Source: Bidens hawaiensis
Lineage: Eukaryota > Streptophyta > Magnoliopsida > Asterales > Asteraceae
Direction: 5' to 3'
NCBI GenBank assembly: GCA_021521415.1
Contig: JAIQDT010000027.1
Location: forward strand, 5,649,325-5,713,324
DNA: 64,000 bases
The translations under genes were made by a program, and so were the position numbers. Positions 21,504-34,021 of the stretch are shown one piece after another (positions within the stretch are counted from its first letter, which is position 1; each line of letters opens with the position of its first letter). The notes under the pieces are model-generated. The model was not told the DNA's origin. It saw only the letters and a list, made by a program, of their open reading frames with translations, and did no database searches.

Positions 21504-23667
21504 CTATCTTTATTTTATGTTATTTCTTTTAAAATTTATTTTGGTTTTAGGGGGTAAAAATTTAGAAAATACAAAAAAATTGTGTTTTTCGTTTGTATAG
21601 ATAAAACCCAAAAACATTAAAAAATTCTTAATCCAAAAACATTAGAAAATTCAGAAAAATCAAAATATTGTGATTTCGTTTCTTTAATGTTTTCCTTTAA
21701 AATATTTTGAAAAACCAAAAACATTTTAAAATTTGAAAATCCAAAAAGAATGTATTTTGCAGTTTGTACAGAAAAAAATCCGAAAATCCAAAAAGAATGT
21801 GAAGTTTATTTTGTTTATAAGAATATTGAAAAAGACAAAAATATTGTGTTTTTAAAGTATGTATAGAGAAAAACCAAAAAGATTTTTGCATGCGTTCGCT
21901 GAAAATTATGTCAATTATCTTCATTTGACGGACATGTACGTGTATATGTTTGGTCCTGACATTTACTTGTAAATGTTCAGGTTAGCCATTTACCTGATAA
22001 TGGAAAATAGTTGGGGCGTTCGTTATGCGTTTTTAGATTATTTTCTCGCTGAAAATTATGTCGGTTATTTAAGTTTGTGAAGCATGCTTGCATGTCTTGG
22101 TCCTATTATTCACTTGTTGAATTGATAGAACAACCATTATTTAATAGACTTAAGTTAACTGGGGCGATTAAATTTATCTTTATTTTGTTTTACGCTTCTC
22201 AAAATTTTGAGTTTTTGAAGCAAAAAGAGAAAATGATAGTACATTGATTATCTTGACTCCAAGTCCAGCAAGAAGTAAGCTTAAAAGACTGTGTGCTTAA
22301 TTGCATTGGTGCATTGGTAGGTCTTAAAACAACAAAGTAGAGTAAAGTATGTGATATAAACATAAAGAAACGTCAAATTGAAAGGGGTGTTAGTCTCTAG
22401 CAAAAGTCTCGGTGAGGATGGCAGAAATGTTATAACCAGTCATACTCAAGCCTTATAGCTGTTGATCTCCAAAAAATATAATAAAGCAAATAACAAGCGT
22501 TAGGATTCTGGACACTGTGAGTCTTTATGCGGCTTAATCATCTGGGTATTCATAAGCATGAATATTTAACTCGCTTTCTAGAGAAAACCCAAAGTCATTA
22601 AACTTGATCACTGCTGTACTTAGTACAAACTTCCAAATTACTGACTTGATCAAAATCTGTTGTTAGTCATACATTTGTTCCTCCCTTGCTTGCGTCTTAA
22701 TACCATTAAGAAACGGACCCCAGGGGATACAATGTATGTAAGCCGACAGATGGACTCGTGCATACTCACCCTCAGTAAAGGAAACTTGATGCATTGCTCA
22801 ACATTTCTACAATTGGTATCAAAAATTTTGATCAAACACTATAATGGTTTAAGTCAAGTTGGGGTGATTTGGCAAAAATCAAATTAAGCTTGAACCGAGA
22901 TTAGAGGCTGATAGTTTCTAATATTCTGCTATAATTGAACTAATTAATCATATCACAAAAACACTTGAAAATTTGTTATTAGATTTAAGTAGACAACAAT
23001 ACCAATGACCGACTTAACGCCAGTCATAATATCGCTGAAATATAAAACTGTGATGGAAGGACAATTTGGTCAATATGATTCTCTGCTCAAACTCAACAAA
23101 AACACAAAATTATGTATTGCTTTTGTTAAAATCATAGAAAAACACAAAAAGATTGTTCAAATTTTAAATGGTTCGTATATTTCTTTGTACATACATTCTT
23201 TAAAATTGTTTACAAAAATACCAAAACTATTTTTTTTTCTTTCTTTACATATTATTTAAATAATTTAATTTATGTTTCGTAGAAGTGAAACGTTTTTAAA
23301 GTATTCAATTACCGGGATAAAAGGTTCTCGGTAATCCTTTTAAGTTAAATTTATTCATTATTTAATTCATTTATTTATTTAAGTTAAAATTAAATAATGA
23401 TTCTTAATTCCTTAAGAGTTAATTCGATAAATATGAATAACGAACTAGGTGATTCCTTAGCGAACTACTTTCTTGTTCGCTCACCTAATTCGCTTCCGCA
23501 CTCTGTAACGAATCATCTCTTCTTCGTTATACATATCTAACGAATCAGGATATAAGTCATGTCTGTTGAGGCAACGAATTAGAATAGCGAATTGTCTAAT
23601 TCGTTAACTTAAAATTTATACGAATCGCTTGATTCGTACAAAAGGTGCTTTGGGAATCGTGTAAGGT
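21504..23667 (+). other. copia-2 spacer between pol and accessory gene
   Basis: No gene is seen. It holds A-rich direct repeats of an AATCCAAAAACATT type (21560-21870) and a duplicated unit starting CGCTGAAAATTATGTC (21897 and 22049) that matches the copia-1 duplication. Conserved blocks ACCAGTCATACTCAAGCC (near 22435) and a GTCAAGTTGGGGTGATTTGG box (22852) also occur. From 23420 onward TTCG(C/T)TA sites cluster up to the TATA box. Confidence 0.75.
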
Positions 23668-24480
23668 TATATAAGACAAAGCAAACGAATCTTCTATTCA
23701 CTATTCATCTTCTTTCCTCTGATTTTCGATCTTCAAATCTTGATATTTCAAGGATATCATTGTGACACTAAGGTATAAACGATCAAAACGATGTGATTTT
23801 CGTCAAAAATGATGGTGTTTTACTACACTAATTCTGGACTTTTGTGTTCAAGGGTTTTTCCGAGTTTTAAATCCTAATTTATGTTTGAAATACTGTGATA
23901 ATAGAGCTTATTTTTGTGTCAATGTTACCGGAATGTGATTCCGAGACCTTGGGTAGATGTTAATCATCGATTGATTATCGTTTGCTAGGTTGATTGTCCA
24001 TTAATCAGTTTGGGGTTTTAGCCTCTATTTAGCTTATTTATTCGTGTTGTTTATATCATGGTGTAAAGCCTCAATCTTCACACCTTGAGCTTCGAATTAC
24101 GATTCCGAGTTGGATAGACCTATTGCTTTGATTACTCAACGATATGTATGAGTGATTTGTATCTGGTTTGGCTTAGTTGACCGTCGATGTTCTTGGTGAT
24201 TTTGACTTTGGCCAGGAGAGTCAAAGATTAAGCTTTTATGACCATTCGTTAACTTTAGCGAATTGGAACTATTTCGTGTCCCATTCGTTAAAGAATCAAA
24301 CGAATTAGAATAGCGAATAATTTATCTAACGAATCAGCTGTGGATTCGTCAATTCTTAACGAACTGGTTTCTAGTTCGTTCTCTTAGTAATTCGCTAATT
24401 TTAATTCGTTAGCTTATTTACCTGATAGCGAATCACTTGATTCGCTACTGAATAGTAACGAATCAGAGTAATATCTCACA
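23420..24480 (+). repeat. copia-2 motif array around the accessory promoter
   Basis: Two clusters of TTCGTTA, TTCGCTA and their complements TAACGAA and TAGCGAA: 23420-23690 before and around the TATA box, and 24245-24475 inside the predicted intron. Orientation is mixed, often as inverted pairs. The motif is shared with the leader (14341-14915) and LTR (52790-52880) of this family only. Confidence 0.85.
23668..23675 (+). promoter_or_regulatory. Putative TATA box for accessory gene aORF-2
   Basis: TATATAAG in GGTTATATAAGAC, followed by a pyrimidine-rich presumed start region (TTCTATTCACTATTCATC). It lies about 1 kb before the ATG, most of which is the predicted intron. It is identical in core sequence to the sites at 3432 and 40687. 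Confidence 0.55.
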
Positions 24481-24684
24481 CGAATGACATTATTTTTTTT
24501 AATTGTAATTATTTATTCATTTTAAAGTTACATTTTAATGAAAATAATATTACTCCAACCGTCTAAACGCGTAAATAAATTCCACATATCATATGAAATT
24601 AAATACATCGTTTAGACATACATAAATAACTATATATATGTATATTATCTTTTCATATTACTTATCTTGTGTATATTCATTCAG
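23773..24684 (+). other. Predicted 5'-UTR intron of aORF-2
   Basis: Donor CACTAAG|GTATAAAC at 23772/23773 and acceptor TATTCATTCAG ending at 24684, four bases before the ATG at 24689. The interval is AT-rich with no open frame. Supported mainly by the equivalent layout in copia-1 and copia-3. Confidence 0.5.
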
Positions 24685-24688
24685 TAAA

Positions 24689-24927
24689 ATGACCGATCAA
24701 GTGCATCAAGATCCACCAGTTCCTGATCAAGGGCAACAGGAACAACCACCACAAGAACAACCACCACCAGAGCAACCTCCTCAAGAACAACATGACGATG
24801 TTATTTTATTTCCGTATGATAAAAAACATAACATCTGTGCCTACGTTGACCAAGATGTTGCTGATGTAGCTAATTTTGGAGATATGTTGACTTTTCTAAG
24901 AAGATCAGTGATACTTTACGCCATCAC
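24689..24927 (+). pseudogene. Accessory gene aORF-2, first segment
   Basis: The ATG follows the predicted acceptor. The protein begins with a Pro/Gln-rich run (repeats of EQPPQ), then enters the conserved N-terminal accessory domain (YDKKHNICAYV, GDMLTFLRRS). After 79 codons it is cut by copia-3, whose LTR starts at 24928. The target duplication ATCAC is at 24923-24927, and the gene resumes after its second copy at 47107 in the same phase. The apparent stop a few codons into the LTR is not native. Confidence 0.85.
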
Positions 24928-25621
24928 TGTTGAGTCAAACAATTGACCTAAGGGGAAGATTGTTGAGTCAAAGATTTGACCAGAATGAAGTATATGGAAG
25001 ATTGGAATCTTCTCAACCTCCTCAGAATTCGCTAAGTATGGATCCGGGCACACCTTAGACATCCGAGCAAGGTTTTACTTAGCCGGGTATGATATTTTGT
25101 CTATCGGGCAAGGTTTACTTCAAGAAGTCTTCTTTAGTGGATATCCGAGCGGGGTTTGCAAATTAGTGCATTGCCGGGCAAGGTACACTAGTTTAAGTAA
25201 ATCCGGGCAAGGTTCACTTTATCAAGCAAGGTTTTTCTTCAGAGCCAAGTATATTACACTTCCGAGTAAGATTTGGTTAACCAAGTCCAAGAAGCCAAGT
25301 GATTGGAAGACCGGGCAAGGTATTCATTAATAAATATTGTCCAAGTAGGATTGATATAAATGGAATATCTCTAAGTAACATCGGGCAAGGTTCAACTCAA
25401 GCAAGGTATTATTCTTCTGAGTACACTTTGCTAATAAGTTATTTTAGCAAAAAGTTGAAATGGATCATTAAAGAACAATGTTGCTCGTAAGGGGTTGTCG
25501 GGCAAAGTTTGGCAAAGTCAAGAACACTGAAGTCTACCCGGACTCTTCAAGCAAAGTCTACCCGGAAACTGATCCCAGGCATACTTCTATGTTACCAAGT
25601 CCTGAAGGATGGCAGAGTACA

Positions 25622-28600
25622 TGTAACACCCCGCAACCGCAGCGGAAACGTAAATGGGATGCAACAGACACCTCTGATATCAACCACATTGTTTATAAAG
25701 AAAACTGAATACATTACTAAACTTCAAATTACATTATCTCATATTTCATTACCGTCTAGGTGATACACACATCGTACAATACGATACATAATTCTACTTA
25801 ATATAATGAATCCTACATCACGCATGCAAATCTTACACACATCAAGCACTTAGCACGTATGCAATCACTTCATCTTAATTGTACCTGAAAAGCATGTGAG
25901 AAAAACGGGTCAACTACGAATAGTTGGTGAGTTTCACAATTCGAGTAAACCATGATAAATCATTATCATAAAATAATATTATTATCGATGTAATTATGCT
26001 GAGCCCACAAGTGAAACCTCTGACTATCACACACAACCCCCGTGGCATATCCCCCGCCCACGGACCTGCCCCAAACCGCTATGTCTAACATTACATAGCA
26101 AAATATAATGAACAACAAAATAGACATGTGCAACTGGCTGGGAAACATCAGCAAATCCATGCCGGACCAGTTGGGTTTGTCAGACCAATAGTACTATCCA
26201 CACTCTACCGGCTTTCAGTTAATCACTCGTGTTCCGGGGCCTTAGAATGTTAGCAACTCAGACAAATACCATCTTAGTACATTTCCGTACGATTCCCGTA
26301 CAATAAAATATATATAAATCCACGCAAATCCATGCGTTCAGTATGTACTTAAACATTTCAGGAGTAACATGCTTCCGCCCCGGGAAAATATTTAAAAACA
26401 ATTCAGAAAAAAGGGGCTCGTGAAACTCACCTTAGCACACGCAAGCAGGTAAAAACAATCATTATCAGTTAACACGTCCAATCTGTAATATGATCCCTAT
26501 GATCGTTATTATACAATTATTGTTTATATAATCTTTAACCGTATCAACCGGTACATCTGGGGACACTGTTAACCCAGTACTATACCCATTCTGAGGGCAA
26601 TGTTAACCCAGAAACACTTCTCCGGACTCAGATTGTGATGTCGTTTAGAGTTCACTAGTCAATTTTACTATTAGTTTGTTTTCCCCGTTTTGCGTGCCTA
26701 GCACGGTTATCCGTTTTTACGTTTCAAAAATGAGTTTGGTCACACACGACCCGAAAATAGTAGTTGACTGGTAATTTAATTAAAGATGTGAAATTAGAGC
26801 TCGGTTTAGACGCCCCGATTGGCCACGGGGCCCGTTTCCGTATTTAGTGCATCGGAAACTGTTTTATCGGATAAAAATTACCTAAATCATCCGAATTACT
26901 TTCGGATGATTTATTTTTACTTGATTAACTCAATTATATAAAAATAGTTCATTTTTAGGGTTTTTATACACCAGTCAGTTCGTTTAAGCTAACTTTACCG
27001 GTTTACGCGTTTTAAGCTTTAAAAGTTTGTTTTTAGCACAAATAATTATCCGTTTAATCTCGGATCTTGAAATTTTGCAAAAATCACTTTTTGACAGTGG
27101 GGAATTTTATAAAAATATTTCCAGAATTAATTTTGATATTTAAAATTTATTTATCTATTTTTAAACACCATTTAAACACTAAATATGTCGTAAATACCAA
27201 ACGACCTTAGAAAAATCCCAAATTTTTCCTAGATGACCCCTGCCATCCACATAGTCCCCTGTAATTTTTCCAGAACCAAAATTTCTCTTTACATGCCATT
27301 TTCACTAAAACCGAGCTAGAAAACCCTAGAACTCGTTTAACCGAATAGCCTACTTAGGCTTTTCCAATTGACCTAAAATTTTGTGTGTGACCTATAAATG
27401 TTATAAAAAGCCTATCTGGAATTTTCCAGAATTTTTCATGATATTTAACTATTTTTCACCCTTTTTGGCCAAAACCGAGCATTAAATTCACCAAATATTC
27501 ATCCTTTATCCAAAAATTACCAAAAATTCACAGAACTCTTATTTTCATGTATTTAAAACCTCTGTAAAGTTTCATGACCTAACTCTAAACCATCAACAAT
27601 CTATCCAAATCTCCAAAACCGAACATAAACCGAATATACCTTTCGTTTTCCGCCACTACAAGCTACAAACTCGTCTTTCCGCCTGATCTACCACTAAATA
27701 CAGAACCTACAACCAACATACCACAATACCAAGCAAGTTACACTCACGATCAAGCCTCTTACACTATAGTTTCGGTTATTGTTTCAAAACTAAAGTTTAA
27801 ACCGTAAAAATTCGTTTTTGGTTCGTTTAACTCCTTTCTTGGACCAAGATCCCTTGTATAACCCGTATACATCACTTGATCATGCAAGAATCGGTTTTCA
27901 TCTTTGAAACCTCATTTTCTTGCAAATAAACTCAAGAAACGAAGATGGAAACGTGATTAACTCGATTCTTTACCTTGTTTTCTTGCTACAAAATCTCGGT
28001 TTTGGATCATGAAGTTGAGAGGAGAAGATGGATGTTGAATATCTTGATGTAAAAAAAGAAATGAAGGCTAGGGGAATGATCCCCAATCCGATCGTAACTC
28101 TTAGGGGTGTGGGGTGGGACCCACCTCTCCATTCCTAGCCACATGTTTGGATTTCGGATATCCGGATAATGTTTTGGATAATCTGGTTCAGTTCGTTTTT
28201 CGGTTAAATGTTTAATTCGGCTTAAAACGAGGCTAAAACGGTCGTTTTTCGGCTTAAAAATGAAATTTATATAAAACCGATTTAAAAACTTTAAAAACTC
28301 AAACCATGACATTTATTAACTTAAAACATCATATTATTGATAATTGTGCATCTTTTTCGGCTTGATCGATTGTCTCTTGCTCGGTTTGGTATTAAAGGTT
28401 TCGTTTGACGCACCGACGTACCATTAAATCGAAATTCTTTTTCTGTGCCGTACTTTACTTATCCCGAAGCATTAATGCTTCGTAAAATCACTAAATATTA
28501 TAGATATCGTCTATCATTGAACCCTCGATTCGTTCGGGTTCCAATAACTATCGATCGATTAATCGCATATTCAATACGATGAATTATATATTCACGTACA

Positions 28601-28721
28601 ATCAATACAGTGAACCATGTATCCTCGTATAATTACTATGGTAATTCATGTACCCGACATTAATATAACGTAACTACTGTCTACCGGTTAGGGTATCCCT
28701 GGTTTCGTCGGAATCGTTACA
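25622..28721 (-). repeat. gypsy-1 3' LTR (left copy), 3100 bp
   Basis: TGTAACACCCCGCAACC to GGAATCGTTACA in plus-strand reading. It is longer than its partner by about 50 bp near 26510-26560, a segment bounded by TAA in both cases, so the partner probably lost it. It contains the hairpin AAATCATCCGAA/TTCGGATGATTT near 26885-26912. Confidence 0.92.
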
Positions 28722-28735
28722 TTCTCCCCCCGTTA
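28722..28735 (-). other. gypsy-1 polypurine tract
   Basis: On the minus strand, a GACGAAATTT box is followed by ACGGGGGGAGAA directly before the LTR TGTAAC. This fixes the minus-strand orientation. Confidence 0.85.
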
Positions 28736-28868
28736 AGAAATTTCGTCCTCGAAATTTTACAATCCCACTATCCCCTTCCGAGAGAAAGGTGGGGGTTTTT
28801 CCTTCAGAATTCACCCTCGCGTTACCAGGTATAATCTGGTCCTCGCTGTGAATTCCACCTAATCTTAA

Positions 28869-30180
28869 TCAATAAAGCTTGGTGTTTCCAAACTGTTTAG
28901 TTTTCCCGTCTACTATCTCTACGGAATTATTTATGGTATCACGCATGTCTTCTATGAGTACCTCCATTACTGGTACTTTCGTTGCCTCATCGCTTAGGTA
29001 CTTTTCAATCCGTATACATGGCAAAACGTCATGTATAGTACTTAGCCCCTGGAGTACTTTAATCAAAAGACTAAATGACCAATCATGAAGATAGTCTCAT
29101 GAGGTCCAATATATTAAGGAGCTATTTTCGGTTTTGCCAAACCTCATATCACCTCTCTAAGGTGATGCCTTAAAATGCCTTGTCACCTCTTTCCAGTGAC
29201 AATGGTTTCCTTTGAATGTTGGCATAAATCCTTTGCCAATCTCGCGCTGCTTTCAACTTATCTTAACTATTATAAATCCGATTGGTTGTTTCTCGAATCA
29301 ATTCAAATCCTATGACTTGATTGACGCCCATTTTCAATTTAATAAATTGGTGATAATTACTTCACCCATAGAAAGCTTCAAGCTCTCGATGCTTCCTTCC
29401 CCGCCTTCCAATAATGGAAGTAGGATGTCTATTTCGATATGAGATAATTGGAAATGGTACTCCACGACGAGATACCATTTCACCATCATGAATTTGGGCA
29501 AGAATTCATTGTGGTAATCGTCATGGATTGGGATGAAATGCGAGGATTGGTTAATCGATCCGCGATTACCCAATTTACATCATGCCTTTGATATATCTTG
29601 GGAACTTGCGTCCCGAAATCCATTGTAATTTGGCGAATTTTCTGTCATTGTGGCGTTCCCCAGGGTTTTCGGTGTGCAGCCTTATCTCTTGCACAATTTA
29701 AATATTCACCAACATACGTAACCATATCTTTCTCCAAACTCGGCCATTAATAAAATCCTTTCAAATATTCGTATCATCAATAGTCTAATCCGATCCCTGA
29801 TGTATGGAATACTTCGATCTATGCGTTTCGTCCATGATAAATTTACAAGGTCATGGAGGGTCGGGATCCAACCTGATTTTTGAAGTAGAGAATTTCGTCC
29901 ACGCGCTGTTCGAAATTCTTCTCATTGCCGTAAAGTCCCTCCTTTTCCAATTATTCCTCTTTCAACGCTTCACATTGAGCGACTCGAATCCGGTCCGAAA
30001 GGTTCGACTAGACTATCATCCCCAATGCTCGCACTCGCAATGGCTTAATCCGATCTTTCCTACTCAAGGCATCGGCTACGACGTTAGCCTTGCCGGGGTG
30101 ATAACGGATGTCACAGTCATAATCGCTTAACAACTCGACCCATCTTCGTTGAATATGAGACTGCGGTCTCTTATCATCTA
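28869..30180 (-). pseudogene. gypsy-1 integrase/RNase H region, heavily decayed
   Basis: Minus-strand pieces match gypsy-2: near 28869-29000 the integrase C-terminal tail ([12 protein letters not shown], compare [11 protein letters not shown] in gypsy-2), then stretches colinear with its integrase core and, near 30000-30130, with the RNase H/integrase boundary. Every domain is broken by stops and small indels, and no frame over 100 codons survives. No activity is possible from this copy. Confidence 0.8.
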
Positions 30181-30361
30181 TAAAATTTGTACATTTGCGT
30201 CGTACAAAGGATTATGAGTTGGGTAATGCTAAAAATTCCTCAATAAACCGCTAATAATTTCCGGCTAGTCCTAAAGTTTGGCGCATTTCCTTTGGCGCCT
30301 TGGGTGACTGCCAATTTTAATGGTTTCTATCTTTTTTGATCTATGTGAAGTCCTTGTTGCT

Positions 30362-31116
30362 TTACAACATGACCAAGGGATTATGCTTTCTGTATTCAAA
30401 ATCACATTTCGAAAACTTCGCGTACAACTCCTCTTGCTTTAACACTTTCACAATTTTCCTCAACCGTCGTTCGTGCTCTTCTTTACGTTGAAAATATATC
30501 AAAATATCGTCAATGAACACGATGACGAATTTGTCGAGATAGGGTTTACAGACTCGATTCATGAGGTCCATGAACACTGCCGGCGCATTTGTTAGCCCGA
30601 ACGGCATAGATAAGAATTCACAATAGCCGTAACGAGTCTGAAACGCTGTTGTTGCAACGTCCTCCTCTTGGAATTTTCATTTGGTGATAACTATATCTAA
30701 TATCAATCTTCCAAAAATAAATCGTCCCTTGCAGTTGGTTAAACAGATCATTTGCTTCGAAGAAGTGAATACCTATTCTTGATTGTCACTTTGTTCAATT
30801 CTTCCTAATCAATGCTCATTCCAAGGCTCCCGTCCTTTTTTTTCAAGAATAAAACAGGTGCACCCCACGGGGAATGACTAGGACGTATAAATCTTTTATC
30901 CAACAATTCTTGCATTTCAGTTGGTGCAAGTCGGTAGGATGCTTTAGCAACAGGGCCAGCTTGAGGTATTAAATCGATTCTGAATTCGACCCGTCGGGTT
31001 GGCGGTAATCCAGGAAGTTCTTCTGGGAAAACTTCTGGATATTTACGTATCACCGAAACATCTTCTATATGTTTTCTTTTAGATCGTACACTTTTCTCTG
31101 TATCTAATCGCTTCAT
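30362..31116 (-). pseudogene. gypsy-1 reverse transcriptase remnants
   Basis: Two open pieces. 30805-31116 carries [20 protein letters not shown] and [20 protein letters not shown] (RT start, after the protease linker). 30362-30607 carries [19 protein letters not shown] and the intact active-site box VFIDDILIY. Between and after them the frame is broken. Both pieces are clearly closest to gypsy-2 RT within this window. The solo LTR at 31168 lies just upstream, between protease and RT. Confidence 0.9.
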
Positions 31117-31167
31117 CGTCCGAAAGAGAGCTTCTAATCATCTTCTTTTCCTATTTGATTTCAGCTA

Positions 31168-31639
31168 TGTTGGTGCATAGATGTCAGTAGTTCATATGTC
31201 AAATGTCTGTAATCGAGTCTGTAATATTGTTTGTGTATTTGTTTGTAAAAGCGAAGTTGTTGACAAGTTCGCTTAGGCGAACTTGTTAACCAAGCGAAGT
31301 TGTTGACAAGTTCGCCTAGGCGAACTTGTTGAACGAGCGAAGTTATGGACAACTTCGCCTGAGGCGAAGTTGTCGTGTATTATATAGTTTACAGTTTACT
31401 GTTTACGGGTGAGAGTTTTAGTTGATCGAGTTGGTTATTTACGTGTAATTCAGTAAGTCTATTGACGTGAGGTCGAGAGTCTGTAAGTATCTCGGTTCGA
31501 GTTATTAATATAACGTGTGCTTGTTCGTATCGTGTTCGTGTGTTTGTGAGCTTATATTCTACGTCCGTAACGATCTACACAGGGATTCCGCACCTGTGTA
31601 TATCGGGATATCTCGTGTGATCCGTCCAGGGAACCTACA
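31168..31639 (+). mobile_element. Solo LTR of the copia-1 family, 472 bp
   Basis: Starts TGTTGGTGCATAGATG, ends GGGAACCTACA, flanked by AGCTA (31163-31167, 31640-31644). It is the only complete LTR of this family here. It contains alternating GCGAAGTT and AAGTTCGCC sites, a perfect 24-bp palindrome (31306-31329), and a TATA-like TATTATATAG at 31378-31387 directly after the array. It is inserted in gypsy-1 between protease and RT and is the youngest layer of the nest at this point. Confidence 0.93.
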
Positions 31640-31644
31640 AGCTA

Positions 31645-32109
31645 CATGTTGAGTTAGCCAATCCATGGTAACTATTACGTCAAAACCTCTTAACTTTACT
31701 GGTCGTCGGTCAATAAGGAAAGGTTAATCGTTCAGAATAATAGGACAATTCCGAACAATTTAGTCAACCATTAGGGATTTACCGTTAGCGATTCTACAGT
31801 ATAGGGTCCTATAGTTTCACTAATCGGTATCTTTCCAAATGATAGGAGGTTAACAGGAACTAACTTCTATCGACGACCGTAAAAATATCACCGAAGCCTA
31901 TTGATTTAAAACTACAACATACTCAATACCACCTTTGGATCATGACGTGCTCTATTCGAATTACTCACAAAAGCACGGCTCCTTGCTTGATCAAAGGTTG
32001 ATGCTTGTCCTGAGGTTCGTCTTCCAACGACACCTTGGTTCAACTTTGGGCAATTTCTCTTGAAACGTTCTGTACTGCCACATTCATAGCAAGTACAACT
32101 GTTTGGCAT
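31645..32109 (-). pseudogene. gypsy-1 protease remnant and gag zinc knuckle
   Basis: 31912-32109 keeps the last CCHC knuckle, CYECGSTERFKRNC, followed by PKLNQG as in gypsy-2 ([14 protein letters not shown]). To its left the DNA is colinear with the gypsy-2 protease (59260-59560), but the frame is lost and the DTGAD active site cannot be read. Confidence 0.85.
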
Positions 32110-33238
32110 AATTTGATTTCTTTGGATGGATTGTTATTGAAGTTGTTGGGTTCGGCGTGGTTGTACATGAATGGGTTGGGGTTGCCGGTTCACATGGCTT
32201 CAATTGGTTCTACAAATGGGGCATTACGTCCATCTTTACCACACCTGTGGCCTACTATTACTCGACATTCTTCTTCCTGCCGATAACCATATTTTCCACA
32301 TTTAGGGAAGGACCCTTCATGTGGTTCATGTTTTTACACCAGAACTAGTCTTAGTATAATTCTGGGTTGTAGGACATACCTACTTATTCAAAGCCTATCT
32401 TGCACTTTACCTTTATCATTTCTCTTCTTTAACACTCGACGTCCCACCTAACGTCCTTCCAGTCCGCTTCCCATAGAGTTAAATATATCAATGCTGGCTT
32501 GTGACACAACCCTTCGAAAGGTTGTATATTTTACAGGGTTGACTATACTCCTTATCGATGGAGTTAGTCCCCAATATAACGCTCACTTCGCTTAGTTTCA
32601 GGAGTAATTAGCCATGTTACCAGACATGACAATTCCTTCAAACGATTAGCGTGTTCTAAGTGATCAGCACACAACATTTCTATCTTCCATAGCTCAGTTT
32701 CCAATCTCTGAACTTAATTACTCGAATAAAAGGGCTCTAGCCCAAGAATTTTAAATTCCGACCATATCATCTGAGTAATAATTTTCTAACTATAATTTTG
32801 TACCATCGTGTTCCATCACGATACAACATAATCTACCAACATATTCGTAGCATATTTCACTACACAATGTTCTAGACTCTTACCAATATCCTTAACCATT
32901 TCGATCTTTTCTATCCACTCACTAATCTATCCCTCCCTTTACCATCAGTAAACTATTAATGATTTCCTTAACACAACCAACAAACATATCCTTCATACCG
33001 GATCTAATCCATTACGACTACTATTCATGTTTAGTTTATAACTAATACTTGTAGTAATAACACTAAGAATTGAAATATTCATAATCATGTGATTGCTCGA
33101 TCTATAAGTCTGCGATCACATTTGCATCAACACTAGCAGTGATCTGTGATACGACATTCGGTATCATCATCTGCTATCTTTGAGCAATCAACTGAATCAT
33201 ATCAATCTCCATCATTGGAGTTACTCTTTTTATGTCAT
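32110..33238 (-). pseudogene. gypsy-1 gag, decayed
   Basis: Colinear by eye with gypsy-2 gag (59880-60936). The presumed start codon is the CAT at 33236-33238, in a context like the gypsy-2 gag start. Stops and indels occur throughout and no long frame survives. Confidence 0.65.
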
Positions 33239-33986
33239 TCTGCCGTACTCATCCCGTACGCAGTAATCAATACTAATCTCACTGTATAACTCGTCACCAG
33301 TTCAATCATAACAGCAGGTACACATACACACCAAATATTATCATACATATTACACATACCAGTATCTAGTATATATGTCCCACAAGTATAATAACATATG
33401 GACTTAACCTGACGTCGGTTAACGTTTAAATATGTTTCATAACCCTTGTCACCAACTGACATATGGATCTTTTTCAACAAAGATTAATGTTTAATATGCT
33501 TGATTTCAATATCCTTCTGCATGTCAGCATAACCGATACATGTTCACCGTGAGCACCAAACGATTACGTACCACGGAGTTATAATATCCGTGTCTATTTG
33601 TATATCCGGCATACACGGTATACCACCTACGAACGAACAACCAACTATGCTATAATGATTCCAACACCTCTTTGTGTATGGGTAATCATTCTATTCGAGT
33701 ATACATAGGTATAGACATCTAACGGATGTAAGGATAACATAGGGAGTTACAAGGTTCAAGGTAATCGCGCAACATGGGTTGCCTTCAAATATTATCAATT
33801 ACTATTATGGGAAACTCTATCACTTGCTCAGTCAATGTCCTCAAGCGTTCTAGGTTCGCTGAAATCAGTAATTCTCGATCTGGAGGAGGTATGTCTCATA
33901 TGTTTGGGAGTGAGAAATACATATATATATTTCTATATATTATTTTTATCTGCTGATTTATTATAAAATTTATTATTATTATTATT

Positions 33987-34021
<35 letters not shown>

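Noticed and set aside
24934..24946. Apparent stop ending aORF-2 shortly after its start
   Set aside because: The bases belong to the copia-3 LTR; the gene continues beyond the insertion at 47107.
25097..25708. Small frames repeated in both copia-3 LTRs
   Set aside because: LTR duplication alone explains the match; the frames consist of the repeated CGGGCAAGG motif and have breaks at different places.
28007..28312. 101-codon minus-strand frame found in both gypsy-1 LTRs (also 36990-37295)
   Set aside because: Its conservation is explained by LTR duplication; the related gypsy-2 LTRs do not keep it.
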